From assembly GCF_914767665.1 (NCBI RefSeq), contig NC_059508.1, positions 28,209,501 to 28,273,500 on the forward strand: a stretch of DNA of 64,000 nt, read 5' to 3'. This DNA is from Harmonia axyridis. Lineage: Eukaryota > Arthropoda > Insecta > Coleoptera > Coccinellidae. The notes under the pieces are model-generated. The model was not told where the DNA came from, searched no databases, and saw nothing but the letters and a program-made list of their open reading frames with translations. The translations under genes and the position numbers were made by a program. Positions 1-12,567 of the stretch are shown here, piece by piece. The stretch's first letter is position 1. Each line of letters begins with the position of its first letter.

Positions 1-2650
1 CTCATTCTAACACTTTTCATCGTATTGCACAGGGACGAAAGCTTGACACACATGTCTGAGAAAACCACTTTGGTATGAGGGACTGTTCTTATTCCCTTTT
101 TTTTGTTTAATCAACAATTATCCAAGTAAGCCATTCCACATTGTTGATTTTCTTGAACTCGGATGACACGCAGGTAGCTATAATCTCCCACGTGGTAAGG
201 TCAATTGCTGCTGTAACCACAAATGCACGACTGACTTCTGTTGTTGATTTCATTTGTTTGTTATTTCCTTCTATGTTTCTCATTCTAACACTTTTCATCG
301 TATTGCACAGGGACGAAAGCTTGACACGCGTGTCTAAGGAAACCACTTCTTTTTGTTTAATCAACAATTATCCAAGTAGGCCATTCCACATTGTTGATTT
401 TCTTGGACTCGGATGTCACGCAGGTAGCTATAATCTCCCACGTGGTAAGGTCAATTGCTGCTGTAACCACAAATGCACGACTGACTTCTAATGTTGATTT
501 CATTCGTTTGTTATTTTCTTCAATGTTTCTCATTCTAACACTTTTCATCGTATTGCACAGGGACGAAAGCTTGACATGCGTGTCTTAGGAAACCACTTTG
601 GTATAAGGGACTGTTCTTATTCCCTTTTTTTTTGTTTGATCAACAATTATCCAAGTGGGCCATTCCACATTGTTGATTTTCTTGGACTCGGATGTCACGC
701 AGGTAGCTATCATCTCCCACGTGGTAAGGTCAATTGCTGCTGTAACCACAAATGCACGACTGACTTCTGTTGTTGATTTCATTCGTTTGTTATTTTCTTC
801 AATGTTTCTCATTCTAACACTTTTTTCATCGTATTGCACAGGGACGAAAGCTTGACACACGTGTCTAAGGAAACCACTTTGGTATAAGGGACTGTTCTTA
901 CTTCATTCTTTCTGTATAATGATCAATTATCCAAGTAAGTCATTCCACATTGTTGATTTTCTTGGACTCGGATGTCACGCAGGTAGCTATAATCTCCCAC
1001 GTGGTAAGGTCAATTGCTGCTGTAACCACAAATGCACGACTGACTTCTAATGTTGATTTCATTCGTTTGTTATTTTCTTCAATGTTTCTCATTCTAACAC
1101 TTTTCATCGTATTGCACAGGGACGAAAGCTTGACATGCGTGTCTTAGGAAACCACATTGGTATAAGGGACTGTTCTTATTCCCTTTTTTTTGTTTGATCA
1201 ACAATTATCCAAGTGGGCCATTCCACATTGTTGATTTTCTTGGACTCGGATGACACGCGGGTAGCTATAATCTCCCACGTAGTAAGGTCAATTGCTGCTG
1301 TAACCACAATTGGACGGCTGACTTCTGTTGTTGATTTCATTTGTTTGTTATTTCCTTCAATGTTCCTCATTCTAACACTTCTCATCGTATTGCACAGGGA
1401 CGAAAGCTTGACACACGTGTCTAAGGAAACCACTTTGGTATAAGGGACTGTTCTTACTTCATTCTTTCTGTATAATGATCAATTATCCAAGTAAGTCATT
1501 CCACATTGTTGATTTTCTTGGACTCGGATGTCACGCAGGTATCTATAATCTCCCACGTGGTAAGGTCAATTGCTGCTGTAATCACAAATGCACGACTGAC
1601 TTCTGTTGTTGATTTGATTTGTTTGTTATTTCCTTCAATGTTTCTCATTCTAACACTTCTCATCGTATTGCACAGGGACGAAAGCTTGACACACGTGTCT
1701 AAGGAAACCACATTGGTATAAGGGACTGTTCTTATTCCCTTCTTTCTGTATGATGATCAATTATCCAAGTAAGCCATTCCACATTATTGATTTTCTTGGA
1801 CTCGGATGACACGCAGGTAGCTATAATCTTTAACGTGGTAAGGTCAATTGCTGCTGTAACCACAAATGCACGACTGACTTCTGTTGTTGATTTCATTCGT
1901 TTGTTATTTCCTTCTATGTTTCTCATTCTAACACTTTTCATCGTATTGCACAGGGACGAAAGCTTGACACACGTGTCTAAGGAAACCACTTTGGTATAAG
2001 GGACTGTTCTTACTTCATTCTTTCTGTATAATGATCAATTATCCAAGTAAGTCATTCCACATTGTTGATTTTCTTGGACTCGGATGTCACGCAGGTATCT
2101 ATAATCTCCCACGTGGTAAGGTCAATTGCTGCTGTAATCACAAATGCACGACTGACTTCTGTTGTTGATTTGATTTGTTTGTTATTTCCTTCAATGTTTC
2201 TCATTCTAACACTTCTCATCGTATTGCACAGGGACGAAAGCTTGACACACGTGTCTAAGGAAAAAACTTTGGTATAAGGGACTGTTCCTATTCCCTTCTT
2301 TTTGTTTAATGAACAATTATCCAAGTAAGCCGTTCCACATTGTTGATTTTCTTGGACTCGGATGAGACGCAGGTAGCTATAATCTTTTACGTGGTAAGGT
2401 CAATTGCTGCTGTAACCACAAATGCACGACTGACTTCTGTTGTTGATTTCATTCGTTTGTTATTTCCTTCTATGTTTCTCATTCTAACACTTTTCATCGT
2501 ATTGCACAGGGACGAAAGCTTGACACACGTGTCTAAGGAAACCACTTTGGTATGAGGGACTGTTCTTATTCCCTTTTTTTTGTTTAATCAACAATTATCC
2601 AAGTAAGCCGTTCCACATTGTTGATTTTCTTGGACTAGGATGTCACGCAG
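1..2650. repeat. 278-bp satellite array, about 9.5 copies
   Basis: The sequence CCATTCCACATTGTTGATT and close variants recur at about 131, 381, 660, 940, 1218, 1497, 1775, 2053, 2331 and 2609. Spacing is 278-280 bp except for one 250-bp unit that has lost part of its linker. The array runs off the left edge and ends abruptly near 2650. Open frames inside it merely repeat with the unit on both strands and are not genes. Linkers alternate between two types, so a dimeric higher-order unit is likely. Confidence 0.95.
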
Positions 2651-3060
2651 CTATTTTGTAAAATTTTGAAATCCGAAGATTTTTTCCAAATTTCATCAAA
2701 TTTCACGAAATTTGGCATTTTTTTTCAAAAATTTCGGGGATGGAACTAGGGGTGGGTTGCACATGTTTCATCTCATCAAAATGATCCTTTCTTCAGGCGC
2801 CCTAATAGGAATTTCCTCATACATTGGTTTTTATTTCCAAGTGTTATAATTGTTTTTTAGACTATAATGTCAATTTTAAAGATCAAATTTTTTGAAAAAT
2901 TTAAAAAAAAAACGAAAAAAATGCAAAATTTTGCAATTCTTTGCATTTTTTGGGTCAAAATTTGGGCAAAAAAAATGGCCTAAAATCGATACTTTATTAG
3001 CAGTATTAATTCAAATTTTGTCTTTTAATAGGGTCTTTCTCTTGGACCCTATGCCTTTTT
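2651..3060. other. AT-rich junction sequence, no gene
   Basis: Low-complexity sequence rich in A and T homopolymers lies between the satellite and the mitochondrial-like DNA. I see no coding frame, RNA gene or terminal repeat. It may be nuclear sequence bordering the mitochondrial insertion. Confidence 0.5.
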
Positions 3061-4435
3061 AATTAAAGAATTTATTTATATATATCTATAATATTTAATA
3101 ATTAATAATTACTTATTAATATATAATTATTTATATATAAGGGCGAAATATATCTTACATTGGATAGTACCATTAGTAATATTCTAGGTGCTAATTTTAA
3201 TTAAATAGTTAAAATAAACATCTTTAAATATATAAAAACCGATTTAATATTGGTATTTTGAGGGATATATAATAGTACTCCCGAAAAAAAGAGAAAGAAT
3301 ATATAAAGTAAATCAGTATATAAAAACGACGGTGAATTTCGAGAATTTCTATATTAATAAATATTTTATATATTAATAATATTTATAATATATATATAAA
3401 GAGTATAAATTATTAATAATTAATTTAACATTAAAATATTAATATTTTATTTATATAAGAATTAAATTATAATTAATCTATAATTATTAATAATATATTA
3501 AAAATTATTAGTTATTAATAAAGTTAATTTTTAATGAAAAATTCAAAATTAATGAAAAAAAAAAAAAAACCTAAGTATTAATGAATTAAATTATCATTAA
3601 GAAATATTATTTCTGAAGTATTATGGTATTTATCATGAAAATGAAGTTATTCTTATTTTAACTAAATCTATTAAAAATTACGTGAAAAATAGATTTAGAA
3701 AAATAAAATTAATAAAGATTTCATAAAAAAATTAAATTAAAATATCTAACAAAAAAATGTAATTTTTTAATATTTGGTTAAATTTGTCTATTTTTTAGTT
3801 GTCTCGAATAATTTTTAATTTATTGGATAAAAAGTGATCTTGAAGGTTAAAAAAATGATTTGTTAGTATAATAAAGTTATTATGTCAATATTTTGATTAA
3901 AATTATAATTATTTTAAGTTTAATTAGTACATAGTTAAAAAAATTATGTATAAAAATTTAGGATTTTCATAAAATTCGAGTAATTTTTGAAAATTTTATA
4001 TAAATGCTTAAGAGGAAATCGCTCATAAAAAAAAAATCTATATTTTTTTGTTAGAAATTTTAATTTAAATAATTTTAAAAAATTGTGATATGGAAATTAT
4101 TTAACAATTTTTTTTGAAAAAATTATTTGTTAGTGTAATAAAGTTATTTCGTTTAAAAATTTTGTGAAAAATTGTTAAAAATTTTTCAAAATTTATGGAT
4201 TTTTGAAAATTTTGATGATTAGGAAAGGAATTTTTTTTTTCATTTTTCATAAATTTGATTTTTATATAATTTTGAAAATTTTTAGAATAGATTAATTTAA
4301 ATATTTTGATAAAAATTGTAAATGTTTAGTTTTGGGGGGAACAAAATTAATAAATTTGAAATTAAATTCATTTCGAATTTTAAAAAATTTAATTTTTGAT
4401 TATTTTATTTAATAATAAAATTATAATTTATTATT
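3061..4435. other. Putative mitochondrial control-region segment (NUMT left part)
   Basis: Extremely AT-rich DNA directly precedes the 347-bp repeats and rrnS, which is where the insect control region lies. No trnI, trnQ, trnM or nad2 is visible to the left, so the mitochondrial homology seems to end inside the control region. The exact nuclear boundary cannot be set by eye. Confidence 0.5.
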
Positions 4436-5811
4436 TTTAAAATTATTGTATTTATCAAGAATTTTTTAAATCCGATAATTTAAAATATTTTTGATATTTG
4501 GTAGGCTTCAGTTTATTACAAAATTAATTTTATCAAAATTAAATTTGAATAAAGCTATAACAGTCAGCAATAAGAATTGTTACAATTCAAATTGTTTATT
4601 ATTGGATTTAGTGAGTAGGGTAGCACTAAATTTCAGGGTATAACTTGTAAATCCTTGGGGGAAATTTTTTAAATTTAGAGTTAAAAAGTTTAAGGTTTGG
4701 TTATTATCTAAGGGGACGTTTTTGACGGGAGGAAGTTACAAAGATTTGTTAACATGAAGTTTTTAAAATTATAATTTATTTTTTTTAAATTATTGTATTT
4801 ATCAAGAATTTTTTAAATCCGATAATTTAAAATATTTTTGATATTTGGTAGGCTTCAGTTTATTACAAAATTAATTTTATTAAAATTAAATTTGGATAAA
4901 GCTATAACAGTCAGCAATAAGAATTGTTACAATTTAAATTGTTTAGTATTGGATTTAGTGAGTAGGGTAGCACTAAATTTAAGGGTATAACTTGTAAATC
5001 CTTGGGGGAAAATTTTTTAATTTAGAGTTAAAAAGTTTGAGGTTTGGTTATTATCTAAGGAGACGTTTTTGACGAAAGGAAGTTACAAAGATTTGTTAAC
5101 ATAAAGTTTTTAAAATTATAATTTATTTTTTTTAAATTATTGTATTTATCAAGAATTTTTTAAATCCGATAATTTAAAATATTTTTGATATTTGGTAGGC
5201 TTCAGTTTATTATAAAATTTATTTTATTAAAATTAAATTTGAATAAAGCTATAACAGTCAGCAATAAGAATTGTTACAATTTAAATTGTTTAGTATTGGA
5301 TTTAGTGAGTAGGGTAGCACTAAATTTGAGGGTATAACTTGTAAATCCTTGGGGGAAAATTTTTTAATTTATAGTTAAAAAGTTTAAGGTTTGTTTATTA
5401 TCTAAGGGGACGTTTTTGACGGGAGGAAGTTACAAAGATTTGTTAACATAAAGTTTTTAAAATTTTAATTTATTTTTTTTAAATTATTGTATTTATCAAG
5501 AATTTTTTAAATCCGATAATTTAAAATATTTTTGATATTTGGTAGGCTTCAGTTTATTATAAAATTTATTTTATTAAAATTAAATTTGAATAAAGCTATA
5601 ACAGTCAGCAATAAGAATTGTTTCAATTTAAATTGTTTAGTATTGGATTTAGTGAGTAGGGTAGCACTAAATTTAAGGGTATAACTTGTAAATCCTTGGG
5701 GGAAAATTTTTTAATTTAGAGTTAAAAAGTTTAAGGTTTGGTTATTATCTAAGGGGACGTTTTTGACGGGAGGAAGTTACAAAGATTTGTTAACATAAAG
5801 ATTTCAAAATT
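4436..5811. repeat. Four 347-bp tandem repeats in the control region
   Basis: GTAGGCTTCAG occurs at 4501, 4848, 5195 and 5542, exactly 347 bp apart. The flanking unit (a poly-G stretch, an AGTGAGTAGGGTAGCAC block, a GACGTTTTTGACG block) is repeated with few differences. Insect control regions often carry such arrays. The four copies end about 90 bp before the estimated rrnS start. Confidence 0.9.
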
Positions 5812-5899
5812 ATAGTTTTAATTATTTAATTTTTTAAATTTGATTTAATTATTATCATTTCTAAATTAAGTTAATTTTTTTTTGTTTAAAATAAATTTC

Positions 5900-6685
5900 A
5901 ACTAAATGTAGTCTTTTTTGGGTTTTAGTTAATTAGATATTTGATTATGGTATTAGATATATATATTCATTCAAGATTTATATGAATATTGTTTTAAATT
6001 TAATAAATTAGTAGTGTATATTTTTAATTATTAAAAAAATTTAGAATTAGTGATAAGATTTAGTATTTGCAATTTTTGTGCCAGCAGCAGCGGTTATACA
6101 AAAAATATAATATATATTTATTAGCTTTAATTAATAGAATTAAAAATTAAAAAAGAAATTTTAAGTTTTAAGGTGAAATTTTCATTTATTAATATTTTTA
6201 ATTATGTTTTTATGAGGTTAAGAAATTATTATAATAAACTAGGATTAGATACCCTATTATTAATTAAGTAAATTATAAAGTTAAGTGATTAATAGTTAAG
6301 TTCTTTAAAGCTAAATGATTTGGCGGTATTTTTACTTTTCAGAGGAACCTGTTCTATAAACGATAATCCACGATTAAAATAACTTTAATTAGAAACTTTT
6401 ATATCGTCGTTGTTAAATATTTTTGTAGAAATTAATATTTAGATATTTTTTATAAATTTAAATCAGATCAAGGTGAAGTTTATATTAAAGTAGAAATGGG
6501 TTACATTAAATTATATTTATGGATTTATATATTTTAAAAGTTTTATGAAATTGGATTTGATTGTAATTGAATATTTTCATTTTTAATGATTTAGTACTAA
6601 AATATGCACATTTTGCCCGTCGCTTTCATCTAATATGGAATAAGTCGTAACATAGTAGATTTACTGGAAAGTGATTCTAGAATGT
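5900..6685 (+). rRNA. rrnS: Mitochondrial small-subunit rRNA (12S), NUMT copy
   Basis: Universal small-subunit landmarks are present in order: GTGCCAGCAGCAGCGG near 6080, AACTAGGATTAGATACCC near 6238 and a 3' region ending just before trnV. The 3' end is set by trnV. The 5' end is placed from the usual insect length of about 780 nt and is approximate. It lies downstream of the control-region repeats and upstream of trnV and rrnL, as in the ancestral insect order read on the N strand. Confidence 0.88.
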
Positions 6686-6747
6686 CAGTTTAGAGCTTGA
6701 ATAAGCATCTTATTTACATTAAGAAGATAATTAATAATTTAAATTGA
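6686..6747 (+). tRNA. trnV: tRNA-Val (anticodon TAC), mitochondrial
   Basis: The acceptor CAGTTTA pairs with TAAATTG at the 3' side. The anticodon loop TTTACAT gives TAC. It sits exactly between rrnS and the 5' tip of rrnL. Confidence 0.85.
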
Positions 6748-7218
<471 letters not shown>

Positions 7219-7249
7219 TTATAAAACAACATTCTGGTTTTAAATCACT

Positions 7250-8371
7250 ATGGAAAAGTTGAAGTTCACATTCAAAATGCTGGCTGCTTCAGATGGAAAG
7301 TCAAATGTGCTTTGTGTGACCAGAATAACTACAACGGATGGAAATACATTCAAAATCCCAAATGAGTATTCAAATGCATTATTACATGTAGAATTACTAA
7401 AAACTGCGGCATATACAAAAATCAAGAAAACTTGCTCACAAAGAGGCCAAACAAGGAGAGTGTGGGTGAGTTTAACAAAAGAAATGAGAAATACTTATTT
7501 CGATGAGGATGGAAATATCCAGTTTGAAAGCGTATACTTAGAGGAAGTGAGTGAAGAAAGCAGTGACACAACTACAAGTACTAGTGCTCCAGAACATTCA
7601 TTAGAAAAATTATTAGAGAAGATACTGAAGAAAAACCAAGAAAATAGTGGAGAGAGAAATGTGGGTAAATTGGCCACAGAATTTACTATCGGAAAATTTG
7701 ATGGAAAAAATGCAAATGCAGAGCAATGGTTAAGAAGTTTTGAAAAAGAATGTGAAAGATTCGAAATTGATGAAAATTGTAATAAAATAGAAATTTTGAA
7801 ATCATTTATGGAAAAAGTTGCTGCAGATTGGTATGATTGTACTCTATTGAAACTCACTATCACAGCAGAATGGAATGATTGGAGAGAAAATTTTTGTAAG
7901 ACTTTCTCATGTATAGGTTGGTCTCCAATAAAATATGCAATAGCATTTAGATATCAAGCGGGCTCACTATTAGAATATTCTATGAAGAAGGAAAAATTAC
8001 TATTACAAGTAAGAAAAACTATGGATAGTGATACGCTTGTTGATCTTATTGCTATGGGTTTACCCAACTTCATATTAGACAAAATTGATAGAGAAAAAAT
8101 AGTAAAATCTGAAGATCTACATAATGAATTGAATAAATTAGAACATTTAACCATGAAAAAAAATTCAGAAGTCAAAAAGTTTAAGCCTGACTTTAAAGGA
8201 AAAACGGAAAAAATACCTTGTAAAATATGCAAAGATAATAACAAAGGAACAAGATTTCATCCCGAAATGGAATGCTGGTTTAGAGACCCAGAAAAGAAAG
8301 GTAACAAACTGAGACAAGTAAATAACTTAACTTTAGATGTAGAATTAAGTACCGATGATACAAAAAACTAA
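7250..8371 (+). CDS. gag: Gypsy-1 Gag polyprotein
   Basis: A 373-residue frame starting at ATG 32 bp after the 5' LTR. Residues about 140-300 look like a gypsy capsid region, with a WLRSFEKECERF stretch followed by the amphipathic helices usual for this fold. Near residue 325 lies a cysteine/histidine cluster (CKIC...H...C) in the place of a nucleocapsid zinc knuckle, but it is not a canonical CCHC. The N-terminal 100 residues resemble no domain I can name. The frame ends at TAA right after the slippery A AAA AAC, so Pol is expected as a Gag-Pol fusion through -1 frameshifting. Confidence 0.88.
   Translation: MEKLKFTFKMLAASDGKSNVLCVTRITTTDGNTFKIPNEYSNALLHVELLKTAAYTKIKKTCSQRGQTRRVWVSLTKEMRNTYFDEDGNIQFESVYLEEVSEESSDTTTSTSAPEHSLEKLLEKILKKNQENSGERNVGKLATEFTIGKFDGKNANAEQWLRSFEKECERFEIDENCNKIEILKSFMEKVAADWYDCTLLKLTITAEWNDWRENFCKTFSCIGWSPIKYAIAFRYQAGSLLEYSMKKEKLLLQVRKTMDSDTLVDLIAMGLPNFILDKIDREKIVKSEDLHNELNKLEHLTMKKNSEVKKFKPDFKGKTEKIPCKICKDNNKGTRFHPEMECWFRDPEKKGNKLRQVNNLTLDVELSTDDTKN
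8362..8368 (+). promoter_or_regulatory. Putative -1 ribosomal frameshift site (A AAA AAC)
   Basis: In the gag frame the last codons read ACA AAA AAC TAA. The heptamer A AAA AAC fits the X XXY YYZ slippery consensus, and a -1 slip enters the pol frame, which is open there and reaches the protease motif about 20 codons on. No downstream pseudoknot was tested. Confidence 0.7.
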
Positions 8372-8403
8372 TCGTACCACCATTAATTGAACTCAAAATT
8401 AGG

Positions 8404-11400
8404 TTGAATGATATTTTGGAAATACCTGCAATTTATGATCCAGGATCAAATGTATCATTGATAAATGCTAAATTGATTAATGTAAAGACAAAAAATGGCT
8501 ATAAAAAGAAAACTAATTTGAGAACGATTAATGGTGTTCATGAAACAGATGGTATGGTAAAATTAAAAATAAAAATATTAAATATAGAAAAATATGTAAA
8601 CGTGTTCATAATCAATAATGAAAATTTCAAGTACAATTTCCTTATAGGCCTAGATTGTATTCAAAAATTTAAGTTGATACAAAATGAAAGATTAGAGATA
8701 GAACAAAAAGATTCCGAATCTAATATATTAATGAATGAGTATCAAATTAATTTTAATGAACATGTAGAGATAAATACTTTTAATATTTCAATGAATCATT
8801 TGAATAATATTGAAAAAAAAGTTATAACAGATTTAGTAAACAAATATAAAAATATTTTTGCTAAAGATAAGTACGATATAGGTACCGTAAAAGACTATGA
8901 AGCAAGAATTGATCTCATAGTAGATAAATATTGTAGTAAAAGGCCTTATAGATGTACAATTGATGACAAGAAAGAAATAGAAGTACAAATATCTCAATTA
9001 CTTGAAAAAAATTTGATAGAAGAATCATATAGCCCTTTTGCTGCCCCGGTAACTTTAGCCTTTAAAAAAGATGAAAATAGAAGATCAAGATTATGCATAG
9101 ATTTTAGAGATTTAAACAGAATAATAGTCCCTCAATCACAACCGTTCCCATTAATAGAAGACCTAGTAATCAAAACAAGAAACTGCAAATTTTTTTCAAA
9201 GCTTGATATTAATTCTGCTTTTTGGTCAATCCCTTTACGAATTGAAGATAGAAGAAAAATGGGATTTGTAACCCAAAGAGGTCACTTCCAATGGACTTGC
9301 CTACCATTCGGATTAAAAACATCTCCGGCCATTTTCCAAAGAATTCTTAGTAATATAATAAGAAAACACAAATTATCAGAGTTCACAGTTAACTATATAG
9401 ACGACATTTTAATATTTTCAAAATCCTTTGAAGAACATATAGATCATTTGACACAGTTATTAGAAGCAATCATGAAAGAAGGATTTCGATTAAAACTCTC
9501 GAAATGCACATTCGCACTCGACTCAGTACAATATTTAGGCCACATAATAAAACATAACACGATCTCGCCAATGAAGGATAATTTAATATCGATAAGAAAT
9601 TTTCCTGTGCCAAAAAATAGAAAAAATGTTCGACAATTTTTGGGTAAAATTAATTTTTACAACGAATACATACCAAAAAATTCAATAACTTTAGACCCAC
9701 TACATAATTTACTGAGAAAAGGACAGGAATTCATTTGGTCAGAAAAATGTCAAAATGTATTTGATTATATGAAAAATTTTCTTTGCACCCAACCAGTTTT
9801 AGCCATTTTCGATCCAGGCTTACCGATTCATATATATACAGATGCAAGCTTGCAAGGCATAGGTGCCGTTTTGAAACAACCACAACTGAACGAAAATAGT
9901 AAAACAGAAAAACCAGTAGCATATTTTTCCAAGAAATTGAACGAATCACAGAAAAAGAAAAAAGCAATTTATTTGGAATGTATAGCAATAAAAGAATCCG
10001 TAAAGTATTGGCAACATTGGCTTATAGGTAAACACTTCAAAGTATTTTCAGATCACAAACCTCTAGAAAAGATGAATATAAAAGCTAGAACTGACGAAGA
10101 ACTAGGAGATCTCACTTATTACTTGTCGCAATTTGACTTTGAGATAATTTATCGCCCGGGCAAGGATAACTTAGAAGCAGATTGCTTAAGCAGAAACCCG
10201 GTGCTAGACGCTGAAGAAGAAGAAGACAAGATAAAAGTGGTGAACTTAATAAAATTAGAAGATATTTTAGAAGACCAGAAGCAGAATAAAGATATAAAAA
10301 TCAATAAAAATGGACTGAGAATGGACAGTGAAAATAATTTGTGTTATAAAAAAGCAAGAAATAAAGAGAAAATTTTCCTGTCAGAAGAATTCAGTGAAAA
10401 ACTAATTAAGGACACACACAATGAATTTGGTCATATTGGAATAAATCAAATGAAAAACAAAATACTCACTCATTATACAGCAGCAAATATATCAGAAAAC
10501 ATAAGAAAAATATGTAGATATTGTGAGGTTTGCATAAAAAATAAAACAAGAGGACAAAACAAAATTGGCTTAATGTCACATCTTGGGCCCGCAAAAAAAC
10601 CATTCGAAATAGTCTCCATAGACACAATAGGTGGATTTGGTGGCTCAAGATCCACGAAAAAATATTTACACCTCCTAGTAGATCACTTTTCAAGGTATGC
10701 TTACATATTAACATCGAAAACACAAAATGCAAATGATTTTGTTAAACTAACAGAAAATGTACTAAAAGATCACGATATTCAAATACTTTTGACAGATCAA
10801 TATCCAGGTATAAACTCTAAAGATTTCAAAAATTTTTTAGTGAAAAAAGGGATTACAATGATTTTTACAGGAGTTAATGCACCATTCTCGAATGGTTTAA
10901 ATGAAAGACTCAACCAAACCTTAGTAAATAAGATAAGATGTACAACGAAAGAAGGAAAAAATAAGCATGCATGGACAACTGTAGCTCATAACTGCATAGA
11001 TCAATACAATGAAACTGAGCATACAGTGACGAAATTTAGTCCAAAATATTTATTAGAGGGCGAAGATACATCAATATTACCGAATGAACTGAAAAAAAAT
11101 AAAAATTATAATCAACTAGAAAACGATAGAATGACTGCATATAGGAATAGTATAAAATATCATGAGTATAATAAGAAATTATATGACAAAAATAGGAAGG
11201 AGTTCGACTTTAATGTGGGAGATTTAGTGTACATTGAAAATGGCAATAGAATGAACCGGAAGAAATTAGATGAAGTGAGAATCGGGCCATATAAAATTTT
11301 GAAGAAGATATCGAATTCAATATATGAAATTGATATAGGACATAAGAAATCAGAATCAAATATATTTCACATTTCGAAGCTCATTCCAAAACCTTGTTAA
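8404..11400 (+). CDS. pol: Gypsy-1 Pol: protease, reverse transcriptase, RNase H, integrase
   Basis: A 998-residue frame in -1 relation to gag. Positions are counted from 8404; translation probably enters by frameshift at 8362. A retropepsin motif DPGSNVSLI is near residue 13. RT holds LPFGLKTSPA and the catalytic YIDD near 331. RNase H begins around IYTDAS near 478. Integrase has a H2C2 zinc region (H...H...CRYC..C, about 668-706), catalytic D in SIDTIGG, D in LLTDQYPG, E in NGLNERLNQ, and a C-terminal domain with FNVGDLVY. No internal stop is present, so the frame looks functional. The second integrase motif is unusual, since most gypsy elements read SDNG there. Confidence 0.95.
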   Translation: MNDILEIPAIYDPGSNVSLINAKLINVKTKNGYKKKTNLRTINGVHETDGMVKLKIKILNIEKYVNVFIINNENFKYNFLIGLDCIQKFKLIQNERLEIEQKDSESNILMNEYQINFNEHVEINTFNISMNHLNNIEKKVITDLVNKYKNIFAKDKYDIGTVKDYEARIDLIVDKYCSKRPYRCTIDDKKEIEVQISQLLEKNLIEESYSPFAAPVTLAFKKDENRRSRLCIDFRDLNRIIVPQSQPFPLIEDLVIKTRNCKFFSKLDINSAFWSIPLRIEDRRKMGFVTQRGHFQWTCLPFGLKTSPAIFQRILSNIIRKHKLSEFTVNYIDDILIFSKSFEEHIDHLTQLLEAIMKEGFRLKLSKCTFALDSVQYLGHIIKHNTISPMKDNLISIRNFPVPKNRKNVRQFLGKINFYNEYIPKNSITLDPLHNLLRKGQEFIWSEKCQNVFDYMKNFLCTQPVLAIFDPGLPIHIYTDASLQGIGAVLKQPQLNENSKTEKPVAYFSKKLNESQKKKKAIYLECIAIKESVKYWQHWLIGKHFKVFSDHKPLEKMNIKARTDEELGDLTYYLSQFDFEIIYRPGKDNLEADCLSRNPVLDAEEEEDKIKVVNLIKLEDILEDQKQNKDIKINKNGLRMDSENNLCYKKARNKEKIFLSEEFSEKLIKDTHNEFGHIGINQMKNKILTHYTAANISENIRKICRYCEVCIKNKTRGQNKIGLMSHLGPAKKPFEIVSIDTIGGFGGSRSTKKYLHLLVDHFSRYAYILTSKTQNANDFVKLTENVLKDHDIQILLTDQYPGINSKDFKNFLVKKGITMIFTGVNAPFSNGLNERLNQTLVNKIRCTTKEGKNKHAWTTVAHNCIDQYNETEHTVTKFSPKYLLEGEDTSILPNELKKNKNYNQLENDRMTAYRNSIKYHEYNKKLYDKNRKEFDFNVGDLVYIENGNRMNRKKLDEVRIGPYKILKKISNSIYEIDIGHKKSESNIFHISKLIPKPC

Positions 11401-11497
11401 TGAAAACCTTAGCATATACTTAAATATAAATTTATATAATTTTTGCAATATTGTAATTCACGCAAAATTTTCTTGTACCAAAAAAAATTTTTGTCTT

Positions 11498-11508
11498 AAG
11501 GGGGGAGA
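11498..11508 (+). promoter_or_regulatory. Polypurine tract of gypsy-1
   Basis: AAGGGGGGAGA sits directly against the 3' LTR, the expected plus-strand primer site. Confidence 0.85.
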
Positions 11509-12026
<518 letters not shown>

Positions 12027-12092
12027 TAAGTATGATAAGGGGTGTGGGAAAATTGATAAGTGTTATAATTTCACTCTTCTTTATTTCATTTA

Positions 12093-12128
12093 GTCGACGT
12101 TTCGATCCCGATGGGGACCTTCTTCAGG
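12093..12128 (-). ncRNA. Hammerhead-like motif in the PLE 3' region
   Basis: The minus strand reads CCTGAAGAAGG, then a short hairpin (GGTCCC/GGGATC) followed by GAAACGTC. This resembles the hammerhead core (CUGANGA, stem II, GAAA) reported in Penelope-like elements. One extra A precedes stem II and stem III is very short, so activity is doubtful. Confidence 0.5.
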
Positions 12129-12567
12129 ACTCTACAATAGCAATAGAAAACAGTCAAAAACATGGCAATCACAAAACATGTAAAAATAGTACATACCGAA
12201 ATACAGAGTTGTAAAGATCTTATTTGAACACAAATCAATAGCTCTCAAGAAAGCAATGAACAAGAACATCAACAAATTCAGCGAAAAAAGATCTGATATT
12301 TCGTTGGCACAAGAGTAGAAATCAATTATCATATGTAAATAAGGTAAACAGAATAATCAACAAAATGAGAGGTTGTCAAAAATGTTGTCAACCAGACTTG
12401 CCACAGAATACACGCACATGACAAATGAAACATAGAATAGCATTAAATCACACTTGGTCGCAGTAATTCACTCTCACCGAACTCAGAACAAATGCGATTA
12501 TTGAAAGACTCCATGAACCGAATCCAATCCCCTCTCACAGAAATAGTCCGGAACATAGATTTCATTA

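Noticed and set aside
290..340. Hammerhead-like GGGACGAAAGC in the satellite
   Set aside because: No CTGANGA core precedes it at a suitable distance on that strand.
107..2555. Many 60-116 residue frames on both strands of the left 2.6 kb
   Set aside because: They recur with the 278-bp satellite unit on opposite strands, which is repeat geometry and not coding.
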